Of a DNA stretch of 64,000 bases, positions 45,568 to 53,005 are shown piece after piece. This DNA is from Bacteroides sp. OF04-15BH (GTDB taxonomy: Bacteria; Bacteroidota; Bacteroidia; Bacteroidales; Bacteroidaceae). Both the position numbers and the translations under genes were made by a program. The stretch lies in the NCBI RefSeq assembly GCF_003477995.1, contig NZ_QUEM01000001.1, forward strand, positions 62,001 to 126,000, written 5' to 3'. The notes beneath the pieces were generated by a model that searched no databases, was not told the DNA's origin, and was given only the letters and a program-made list of their open reading frames with translations. Every line of letters begins with the position of its first letter. The stretch's first letter is position 1.

Positions 45568-46668
45568 TTACAGATAATTGTCTTCGTTGTCTTCACTGCT
45601 TTCTGCCATGTCGTAATACGACAGAGGCTGTGAAGCAGGAGTGGCTTGCGGATCGTTTTTCGTGTTTTCCTGCTCATCGCTCTCCAAAAAGGCAATCAGG
45701 TCGTTGCGCAGACGCTGATAGGGAGGCGCGCTCTTGAAGTTGATGTTTTTACGGAGCATCGACTCCACGGTGCTCTGGCTGTGCTGATAGCACGACAGTT
45801 CGTTTTGCATCTGGGTTTCATGCTCGGCCAGATTGCGGATTTCGCGTTCGCGCTCCTTGCGGAGCAGGGTGCACACCGGATTGAGCAGCGGACAGACGAT
45901 GTTTTCAAACAAAGTGTGCCCCTGCATATACAAATAGGTAGTTTCCGGAGTGACTCCCAGTTTCAGCAACTCTTCCTTCAGCGGTTCATAAGCCCCTTTG
46001 GCTTGCGGGAAGTGATTTTGCAGATAACCGATTTTCCGGTTTACCCGTTTCCGGACAACCTCCAGAGTATGTTCGGGATGATAGACGTTGACATCCGAGA
46101 ACGACACGATGTTGCCGAATTCGGTCATGGTAAAGTCGCGGTAGAAATTATTGCGGTAAGCCCAGATGGACCACACGAACAGCGGCCAGATGATTTTGGA
46201 GAACTCGGCCAGAAAACTTTCCAGATCAATGATGCGGTGGTCGTTGAGGGTGGCCATGACGCACACGCTGTGCAGACTTTCCGCATAGCACTGGTAGTTT
46301 TCGATGGCATAGACATAAGTGTGGAAGATGTAGGGACTGTGGTTGATGAGGCGTGAAGTGTAGTTGGTGTCCTGCAACAGATAGTCATAGTCCGCATCCA
46401 CACAGGCAATCATGTCTGTGCCAAGCTGTTTGCCCAACTGGTTCATAAGCACGATCTTCTTTCCTTTGCCGAGATTGGTGCGCGAGGGGAGCATCACCTC
46501 GAAGTAGCGCCGGTCGTTTTCGAATTCATCGAGGACCATGCGCCAGAAGAACACATCATCATAGCTTTCCACATAGGCAATGATTTTTTTACGTGCCGTT
46601 TTGGAGCGCATCTTGTTGGCAGCTCCCAGATAGAGCGAGTTCAGATGTTCGGATAAGCGTTTGGCCAT
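45568..46668 (-). CDS. DUF4435 / TOPRIM-fold protein, AriB-like
   Basis: A 366-residue protein of the DUF4435 family, the family of AriB, the TOPRIM nuclease of the PARIS anti-phage system. TOPRIM-type acidic residues are visible: E34 in IIAYVESYDDVFFWR and the D91/D93/D95 group in MIACVDADYDYLL. A basic stretch lies near 65-71 (NLGKGKK). The last 45 residues are acidic and look disordered (ESSEDNEDNYL). It lies 26 bases downstream of an AAA ATPase gene on the same strand, the ariA-ariB order. Whether it acts in defence or in another ATP-gated nuclease role is open. It is somewhat longer than the typical AriB as I remember it. Confidence 0.8.
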   Translation of the reverse strand: MAKRLSEHLNSLYLGAANKMRSKTARKKIIAYVESYDDVFFWRMVLDEFENDRRYFEVMLPSRTNLGKGKKIVLMNQLGKQLGTDMIACVDADYDYLLQDTNYTSRLINHSPYIFHTYVYAIENYQCYAESLHSVCVMATLNDHRIIDLESFLAEFSKIIWPLFVWSIWAYRNNFYRDFTMTEFGNIVSFSDVNVYHPEHTLEVVRKRVNRKIGYLQNHFPQAKGAYEPLKEELLKLGVTPETTYLYMQGHTLFENIVCPLLNPVCTLLRKEREREIRNLAEHETQMQNELSCYQHSQSTVESMLRKNINFKSAPPYQRLRNDLIAFLESDEQENTKNDPQATPASQPLSYYDMAESSEDNEDNYL

Positions 46669-46694
46669 ATCTGCCTCCTTTTGTTAATGCGTTG

Positions 46695-47519
46695 TTATTC
46701 AGTGGTGATGTCCGATACTTCGGTCACGGCATCCAGCCAACCGTTCATAATCACGGCCGGTGAGTGGGTGGTGAGGATGATCTGCACGTTCGGATTGATT
46801 TGCCGGATGGTGGTGATCAGCTTCTGTTGCCATTCCACATGCAGGCTCACTTCCGGCTCGTCCATGAACAGCACATAAGGGCATTTGTCCTCGACCAGCA
46901 CAGTGAGCAGAATCACCAGTATCTGTTTTTCACCCGAAGAGAGCTGGTAGGGCGACAGTACCTCGCCGATCTGACTGAAAAATATCTCGTTGCTCTTCCG
47001 CAGGATTTTCTTTCCGGTTTCCTGGAAGAAGTCGTCGATCAGATCCTGAAAGCGCTTTTTGGCTTCAGCCTGCTCGCGGGCCTTGTTCTGTGCCTCCGGG
47101 TCGCCGCTCGTGAGCATCTCAATCATTCGGTTGCCCACATTGACCTGATAGTCCAGATAGCGGCGCTGCAACTGGTAAATCTGCCAGTCGAGCTCGGTAG
47201 CCACACGGGCATCGGTCAGTTTCTCGATCAGTCCGCCGTGAATGAGCGGCCGGTCCACACTGCGGATCACATCGAAATGAATGCAGGTGGCATCCTCGGG
47301 ATAGAACGACAGTTTTACCCCGCCCGGCATTTCGCGCCCCAGAGAGCCGGCAGTGGCTGTGAGTTGCTTGATGACCTTGTTCAGAATGGTGCTTTTGCCC
47401 ACACCGTTCACACCGCTCAGAATGTTGACATCCTTCTGCAAATCCCAAATGATGTGATGGCGCCCGCTCCACAGAGACTCTATCTCTATGCGGCGGATAT
47501 ATTCTCCTATCTTTGCCAT
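46695..47519 (-). CDS. AAA-family ATPase, AriA-like (SMC/ABC-type fold)
   Basis: A 274-residue ABC/SMC-type ATPase: Walker A GVNGVGKST at 36-44, signature LSSGEKQ at 193-199, Walker B VLFMDEPE at 216-223 and the switch His in TTHSP (H252). The helical arm between Walker A and the signature is short. With the DUF4435 protein encoded 26 bases downstream it forms a pair like PARIS AriA-AriB. It is shorter than AriA proteins as I recall them, so it may be a minimal version or a separate family. It has its own promoter and is divergent from a lipoprotein gene. Base composition is close to the neighbours, so recent transfer is not obvious. Confidence 0.85.
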   Translation of the reverse strand: MAKIGEYIRRIEIESLWSGRHHIIWDLQKDVNILSGVNGVGKSTILNKVIKQLTATAGSLGREMPGGVKLSFYPEDATCIHFDVIRSVDRPLIHGGLIEKLTDARVATELDWQIYQLQRRYLDYQVNVGNRMIEMLTSGDPEAQNKAREQAEAKKRFQDLIDDFFQETGKKILRKSNEIFFSQIGEVLSPYQLSSGEKQILVILLTVLVEDKCPYVLFMDEPEVSLHVEWQQKLITTIRQINPNVQIILTTHSPAVIMNGWLDAVTEVSDITTE

Positions 47520-47541
47520 AATCTAGAGTTTATGATTCCTA

Positions 47542-47549
47542 CAAAGATA
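47542..47549 (-). promoter_or_regulatory. -7 box of the AAA-DUF4435 operon
   Basis: Minus-strand TATCTTTG, 22 bases before the start codon at 47519. Confidence 0.65.
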
Positions 47550-47704
47550 GATTTTCCGGATGAATAAAACTATTTTTTTCCCGAAAATATATGGTCTTTC
47601 GGGAGATTCCTTTTTGACTCCATTTCGGTCCGGAATCGGGGGAAGAGTGTGGCTGTTTGGCACTTTTTTTGTAACTTGCGTCGCTTTTTACAAAATGACT
47701 TCTA

Positions 47705-49246
47705 ATGAGACGGTTGAATTTAGGAATTTTGTGCCTTTGGGGCATCTTATTGTTGGGATTTTGCGGGCTTGCCGCCTGCGATGATGATAGTTGGAAGGAA
47801 GAGATCGCACTCATAAAATCTGAGCTGGAAGAGCAGAAAAAACTGCTGACGGAGTTGCAGAACCGGGCCACGGTGGTGGGCATCAAGGAGCAGGAAGGCT
47901 GCCATATCATAGAGTTTTCCGACGGGCAGACCATAACGGTAAAGGACGGATATACGCCCATCCTGTCTATCGGAGAGGATGGCAACTGGTATATCGACGG
48001 GGAGAGTACCGGACTTCAGGCGGTGCCCGAGGACGGAGTAACTCCGACCATAGAAGTGGGAGAGAACGGAAACTGGTGGATCAACGGGCAGGATATCGGA
48101 GTGAAGGCCCAGGGACAGGACGGGGTAACCCCGACCATTGAGATCGGCGACAATGACCATTGGATCGTCAATGGGGAAGATACGGGCATTCCGGCGTATG
48201 GAAAGGATGGGGTGACGCCTACGGTTGAAATCAGTGAGCAGGGCACCTGGGTGATTAATGGCGAAGATACCGGTAAGGCGGTGCAGGGAAGTGACGGAAA
48301 GGATGCGCCCGCCATCGTCAATATTGTGGATGCCGGCTATAAGATGGATTTCACGTTTTCGGACGGCACCGTCATTTCGGTAAACAAATCTTTTGAACAA
48401 CCGCATATCCGTAATGCGGAACTTCCGTTTATGCCCGACAGTCTGAAGATTTTAGGTATCGGAAACAGTTTTACAAATGACGGAATGACTTACCTGCCCC
48501 AGATAACCTATCAGAACGGACTGCGCAATGTGGTTTATGCTACGTTGGAATATGGCGGTGCTTCTTTGCAGCAGCATTGGGACTTTTATCAGAATGATGA
48601 GGCCAAATATGGCTTTCGGACATCGAATCCGAGCACCGGATACTGGAATAAATGGGAAGAGACTTACAAAACGCTGCGCGAAGCACTGCAATATGAAAAT
48701 TGGGATGTTATCGTCCTGCAGCAGGCATCCGAATATTCCGGACTGTACCGCACCTATCAGCCTTATTTGAATGACCTGCTGGACGAGTTGGCTCTGATGG
48801 CAGGAAATGCCCGGGTTGTTTTTGCCTGGCAGATGACATGGGCCTATGGAAGTGCCTCCGATTATCCGGGTTTTGCCTACTATGATTACGACCAGAAAAA
48901 GATGCAGCAGAAAATTGAAGAGTCCGTTCGTATGATGGCGCAGGAGAGTGGAGTGGATCTGATCATTCCTTCGGGAGCGATTATTCAGGACCTTCGTGCC
49001 TCTGAATATAACCGGCCTCCTGCCGACCTGACTCGCGACGGCATGCATTTGGATCTCGGTATCGGATGCTATGCGGCTTCGGCTGCCTGGTTCGAAACAC
49101 TGGTGGCTCCGGTCTTTCGCACAACCGTCGTCGGAAACACTTTTGAAACATATTACGGTATTCCGGTAAACGGGGAAAACCGGGAGTTTGTGCAGCGCAG
49201 CGTCAAGAGTCAGTGCCGAAAATGGAGCAATGAAATGGCAAAATGA
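47705..49246 (+). CDS. Surface lipoprotein with 29-residue repeats and a DUF4886 SGNH-like domain
   Basis: A 513-residue lipoprotein (lipobox LAAC, Cys25). A short coiled coil (about 28-55, KEEIALIKSELEEQKKLL) is followed by a DUF4988-like strand region. Four exact-length 29-residue repeats follow (82-110, 111-139, 140-168, 169-197), each starting G(V/Y)TP and containing NW-x-I-(D/N)-G. The catalytic domain (about 245-500) opens with ILGIGNSFTNDG (candidate nucleophile S255) and ends with a D-x-x-H pair in TRDGMHLDLG. This suggests a surface esterase or glycan deacetylase held away from the membrane by a repeat stalk. Substrate unknown. Confidence 0.85.
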   Translation: MRRLNLGILCLWGILLLGFCGLAACDDDSWKEEIALIKSELEEQKKLLTELQNRATVVGIKEQEGCHIIEFSDGQTITVKDGYTPILSIGEDGNWYIDGESTGLQAVPEDGVTPTIEVGENGNWWINGQDIGVKAQGQDGVTPTIEIGDNDHWIVNGEDTGIPAYGKDGVTPTVEISEQGTWVINGEDTGKAVQGSDGKDAPAIVNIVDAGYKMDFTFSDGTVISVNKSFEQPHIRNAELPFMPDSLKILGIGNSFTNDGMTYLPQITYQNGLRNVVYATLEYGGASLQQHWDFYQNDEAKYGFRTSNPSTGYWNKWEETYKTLREALQYENWDVIVLQQASEYSGLYRTYQPYLNDLLDELALMAGNARVVFAWQMTWAYGSASDYPGFAYYDYDQKKMQQKIEESVRMMAQESGVDLIIPSGAIIQDLRASEYNRPPADLTRDGMHLDLGIGCYAASAAWFETLVAPVFRTTVVGNTFETYYGIPVNGENREFVQRSVKSQCRKWSNEMAK

Positions 49247-49269
49247 AAATAACAGAAAAATATTTGTCA

Positions 49270-49318
49270 GCCGATAAAAAAACATCCGTAAAAAAAAGAT
49301 GTTTTTCTATCGGCTTTT
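49270..49318 (+). terminator. Terminator after the SGNH lipoprotein gene
   Basis: Stem GCCGATA plus AAAAACATC (49270-49286) with GATGTTTTT plus TATCGGC (49298-49314), one mismatch, then T residues. Confidence 0.8.
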
Positions 49319-49332
49319 ACAATATATTTTTG

Positions 49333-49340
49333 TACTTTTG
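49333..49340 (+). promoter_or_regulatory. -7 box of the nucleotidyltransferase gene
   Basis: TACTTTTG, 44 bases before the ATG at 49385. Confidence 0.6.
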
Positions 49341-49384
49341 TACTCAGTAACAATCATAACCTAATAGTTTAAAAATAAGCGAAA

Positions 49385-50299
49385 ATGAAACCTACTTTAT
49401 TTCTTTTGGCTGCTGGTATGGGTAGCCGTTACGGTGGTTTGAAGCAGCTCGACGGGCTGGGTCCAAACGGAGAGACAATCATGGACTACTCTATTTACGA
49501 TGCCATTCAGGCCGGATTCGGTAAATTGGTATTTGTAATCCGCAAGGATTTCGAGCAGGAATTCCGTGATAAGATCATCAGCAAGTATGAGGGACACATC
49601 CCATGCGAACTGGTTTTCCAGGCTTTGGATGCTCTGCCAGAAGGATTTACTTGTCCGGAAGGTCGTGAGAAGCCTTGGGGTACTAACCACGCTGTGATGA
49701 TGGGTAAGGATGCTATCAAGGAGCCTTTCTGCGTAATCAATTGCGATGACTTCTACAACCGCGATGCTTTCATGGCTATCGGTAAGTTCCTGAGCGAACT
49801 TCCAGAAGGTGCTACTAACCAGTATGCAATGGTTGGTTTCCGTATCGGAAACACTTTGTCTGAGAACGGCTCTGTAGCTCGTGGCGTTTGCGCAAAGGAT
49901 GAGAAGGGTAACCTTTCTGCTATTGTAGAGCGTACTGAAATCATGAAGGTTGACGGCGAAATCTGCTACAAGGACGAGAACGGTAACTGGACTCCGGTTG
50001 GTGGTGAAAACACTCCGGTTTCTATGAACATGTGGGGATTCACTCCGGATTACTTCGCATATAGCGAGGAATTCTTCAAGACTTTCTTGAGCAATCCTAA
50101 GAACATGGAGAACCTGAAGTCTGAGTTCTTTATTCCTTTGATGGTAGATAAGTTGATTAACGACGGTACAGCTACTGTTAAGATTCTGGATACTACTTCT
50201 AAATGGTTTGGTGTAACTTACGCAGCTGACCGCGAAGGTGTTGTTGCTCGCATCAAGGCTTTGGTAGACGAAGGTGTTTATCCGGCTAAGTTGTTCTAA
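49385..50299 (+). CDS. Sugar-nucleotide NTP transferase family protein
   Basis: A 304-residue nucleotidyltransferase. The GT-A-like Rossmann fold is seen from the signature LLAAGMGSRYGGLKQLDGLG at residues 7-26, with the metal-binding motif INCDDFYNRDAF near 118-129. Such enzymes attach NMP to a sugar phosphate. The substrate is not identifiable. Codon use is very biased to frequent codons (almost all AAG, GGT, CGT, CTG), so it is probably abundant, which is unusual for a minor sugar pathway enzyme. It stands alone between terminators. Confidence 0.87.
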   Translation: MKPTLFLLAAGMGSRYGGLKQLDGLGPNGETIMDYSIYDAIQAGFGKLVFVIRKDFEQEFRDKIISKYEGHIPCELVFQALDALPEGFTCPEGREKPWGTNHAVMMGKDAIKEPFCVINCDDFYNRDAFMAIGKFLSELPEGATNQYAMVGFRIGNTLSENGSVARGVCAKDEKGNLSAIVERTEIMKVDGEICYKDENGNWTPVGGENTPVSMNMWGFTPDYFAYSEEFFKTFLSNPKNMENLKSEFFIPLMVDKLINDGTATVKILDTTSKWFGVTYAADREGVVARIKALVDEGVYPAKLF

Positions 50300-50325
50300 T
50301 CAGAATAGAACGGAAAAAATTAAAT

Positions 50326-50361
50326 GGGATGCTCTGCCACTTGGCCGGGCATCCTTTTTTT
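50326..50361 (+). terminator. Terminator after the nucleotidyltransferase gene
   Basis: Stem GGATGC (50327-50332) with GCATCC (50349-50354), partly extended inside, then seven T. Confidence 0.75.
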
Positions 50362-50446
50362 GTCTGTTTTCGTAGGGCCGGCTTGCCATTCCGGCTGTCA
50401 CCCTTTATTTTTTTGCTCAAGGAACGTATTATCTGCAAAGAATAGC

Positions 50447-50454
50447 TATCTTTG
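50447..50454 (+). promoter_or_regulatory. -7 box of the mscS-bcp operon
   Basis: TATCTTTG, 76 bases before the mscS start codon. Confidence 0.55.
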
Positions 50455-50530
50455 AAAAAGAACGGAACGCGGGCCGGATTCAAGATACCGGTTTGCGGAA
50501 ATCATCTGAAAATCTAAACAACCGAACTCA

Positions 50531-52438
50531 ATGAAAGGAAAACTAAACTGGAGACTGTTCCTCGTCTTATGCTTGTGTCTGCACATGGGAACAGCGAGCG
50601 GACAGCTCAGAGGAAAAATCAATGAACTGATTGGTAAGGCAGACACGATGATTCGCACCAGGACGACTGATACGTCTGCGGCTGTTGCCGACACGGGCTA
50701 TGTGCATCGCTTGCAGCAATCCTTGCAGGAAGCCCAGCAGCGCGAGGCCAGTCTGCAAATGGAGCTGAACGAACTCAAAATCGGGGCTTTGACCCGTGAT
50801 TCGATGAGCCGGGCCCAGCTGATGAGACAAATCGATTCTTTGAGACATATTACGAAAGGGTATCCGGTAGTTGTGGAAGAGGATACTCTGTTTACCTTTT
50901 ACACGGCGCGTGGCGGCTTGTCTCCCCAGGCCCGTGCCGAGAATGCCCAAAAGAATATTCTGGCAGTGGGCAAGAAACTGACGCTGACTCCTGACTCCGT
51001 GCGTGTGGAAAAGACGGATATTGTTTCGGACGTCATGTATGCCAATCAGGTTCTTTTCTCCGTGACAGACCGTGATGCCTTATGGGAGAATATGAGCCGC
51101 GATTCGTTGGCGCAATTGCGTTGCCAGCAGGTGGTGCAGCAATTGCAACTGCTGAAGGAAAACTACGGCATGATGCGTCAGGTGAAACGGGTCGGTTACT
51201 TTTTGTTGGTCGTGGTGGCACAGGTGCTGCTCTTTATGCTGACCAACTGGCTATTCCGCAAACTTCGGGTCCGGATAGACCGGCTCAAGGAAACCCGTCT
51301 GAAGCCGATAATGATCCAGACTTATGAGCTGTTGAATACGGACAAACAGGTGCGTTTGCTGCATGTGGGGGCCAATCTGCTGCGCTATGTCGTGATGCTG
51401 ATACAGTTGCTGTTCAGTGTGCCGCTGATTTTCATCATCTTCCCACAGACCGAGAAACTGGCATTCACCTTGTTGGGCTATTTGTGGACTCCGATCAAAT
51501 CCATTCTGAAAGGAATTGTGGATTATGTGCCTAACCTGTTCACCATCGTAGTCATCTGGCTGTGTGTGCACTATCTGATCCGCCTGTTGCGTTATCTGGC
51601 TACGGAGATAGAAGAGGGACGGCTTCAGATCAATGGCTTCTACAGCGACTGGGCATTGCCTACTTATCATATTGTGCGCTTTTTGCTCTACGCATTTATG
51701 ATTGCCATGATTTATCCTTATCTGCCCGGTTCCAACTCGGGAGTCTTTCAGGGAATTTCCGTATTTGTGGGTTTGATTGTTTCTTTGGGATCAACGACAG
51801 TAATCGGAAATATCATTGCCGGACTGGTGATCACGTATATGCGTCCATTCAAACTGGGAGATTTTATAAAACTGAACGATACTTCGGGCAATGTGATTGA
51901 GAAGACACCTCTTGTAACCCGTATCCGTACGAATAAGAATGAAGTGGTGACCATCCCCAATTCCTTTATGATGTCTTCCCACACCATCAATTACAGTTCA
52001 TCGGCAAAAGACTATGGACTGATTATCCACTCGGAAGTGACCATCGGTTATGATGCTCCCTGGCGACAGGTACACCAATTGCTGATTGAAGCGGCTCTGG
52101 CCACACCCGGTGTAACTGATGAGCCCAGACCATTTGTATTGCAGACTTCTCTGAGCGACTGGTATCCGGTATATCAGGTCAATGCCTATGTGCGGAATGC
52201 TCAGGAATTGCCGCGTATCTATTCCATTCTGCATCAGAATATTCAGGACCGTTTCAATGAGGCGGGTGTGGAAATCATGTCGCCGCACTATATGGCTATG
52301 CGCGACGGTAATGACACGACGATTCCGAAGAACGATCAGCGCAGCAATCCGGACTATCAGAATGCTTCTGTGAAACTGAAGACACAGGGCGGACAGAAGG
52401 AAAACGAAACCGGAAAAACAGAAGAAACAACAGTATAA
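50531..52438 (+). CDS. MscS-family mechanosensitive channel, long form
   Basis: A 635-residue channel that opens under membrane tension to release solutes on osmotic downshock. A signal peptide (FLVLCLCLHMGTASG) and a periplasmic region of about 190 residues with a coiled coil (RLQQSLQEAQQREASLQMEL) precede five or so membrane helices. The MscS pore region is recognisable (GISVFVGLIVSLGSTTVIGN), followed by the cytoplasmic beta domain (PFKLGDFIKLNDTSGNVIE, then VTIPNSFMM). It is far longer than E. coli MscS (286 residues), in the style of MscK-like proteins. It is followed after 23 bases by a peroxiredoxin gene. Confidence 0.92.
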   Translation: MKGKLNWRLFLVLCLCLHMGTASGQLRGKINELIGKADTMIRTRTTDTSAAVADTGYVHRLQQSLQEAQQREASLQMELNELKIGALTRDSMSRAQLMRQIDSLRHITKGYPVVVEEDTLFTFYTARGGLSPQARAENAQKNILAVGKKLTLTPDSVRVEKTDIVSDVMYANQVLFSVTDRDALWENMSRDSLAQLRCQQVVQQLQLLKENYGMMRQVKRVGYFLLVVVAQVLLFMLTNWLFRKLRVRIDRLKETRLKPIMIQTYELLNTDKQVRLLHVGANLLRYVVMLIQLLFSVPLIFIIFPQTEKLAFTLLGYLWTPIKSILKGIVDYVPNLFTIVVIWLCVHYLIRLLRYLATEIEEGRLQINGFYSDWALPTYHIVRFLLYAFMIAMIYPYLPGSNSGVFQGISVFVGLIVSLGSTTVIGNIIAGLVITYMRPFKLGDFIKLNDTSGNVIEKTPLVTRIRTNKNEVVTIPNSFMMSSHTINYSSSAKDYGLIIHSEVTIGYDAPWRQVHQLLIEAALATPGVTDEPRPFVLQTSLSDWYPVYQVNAYVRNAQELPRIYSILHQNIQDRFNEAGVEIMSPHYMAMRDGNDTTIPKNDQRSNPDYQNASVKLKTQGGQKENETGKTEETTV

Positions 52439-52461
52439 ACCATTAAAAATAAAAACAGTTT

Positions 52462-52923
52462 ATGAATGTAGGAGATAAAGCGCCCGAAGTTTTGGGCTTG
52501 AACGAAAAAGGAGAGGAGATTTTGTTGAGCCAGTACCGTGGTAAAAAAGTGGTGTTGTATTTTTATCCGAAAGACAATACTTCCGGTTGTACCGCCGAAG
52601 CATGCAGCTTGCGCGATCAGTATGCTGATTTGAAGGAGGCCGGAGTAGAGGTGATCGGAGTGAGTGTAGACAGTGCCGCTTCTCATCAGAAATTCATTGC
52701 CAAACACGAATTGCCTTTTACCTTGATTGCGGACACGGAGAAGACTCTGGTCGAAGCCATGGGTGTTTGGGGCGAGAAAAGCATGTACGGACGCAAATAT
52801 ATGGGAACTTTCCGTACCACCTTTATCATTAATGAGGAAGGCGTTATTGAGCATATCTTCCTGCCCAAGCAGATCAAGACCAAGACACATGCCGATCAGA
52901 TCCGTGATTATCTGAAAGGATAA
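52462..52923 (+). CDS. bcp: Thioredoxin-dependent thiol peroxidase (Bcp/PrxQ)
   Basis: A 153-residue peroxiredoxin that reduces hydroperoxides using thioredoxin. The peroxidatic Cys is C43 in YPKDNTSGCTAEACSLRD and the resolving Cys is C48, the C-x4-C spacing of PrxQ enzymes. Start MNVGDKAPEVLGLNEKG is standard. It follows mscS by 23 bases and is likely cotranscribed. With SOD at 24.3 kb it adds to the oxidative-stress set. Confidence 0.95.
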   Translation: MNVGDKAPEVLGLNEKGEEILLSQYRGKKVVLYFYPKDNTSGCTAEACSLRDQYADLKEAGVEVIGVSVDSAASHQKFIAKHELPFTLIADTEKTLVEAMGVWGEKSMYGRKYMGTFRTTFIINEEGVIEHIFLPKQIKTKTHADQIRDYLKG

Positions 52924-52926
52924 AAC

Positions 52927-52978
52927 ACAAAAGCCATAGCAAAATTCCGAATGGAGTTTGCTATGGCTTTTGTCTGCT
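52927..52978. terminator. Bidirectional terminator between bcp and the M13 peptidase gene
   Basis: A perfect 17-base stem ACAAAAGCCATAGCAAA (52927-52943) with its complement at 52957-52973. Confidence 0.9.
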
Positions 52979-53005
52979 TGACCGGTTGTATGGCCGGTTA
53001 TTGAA

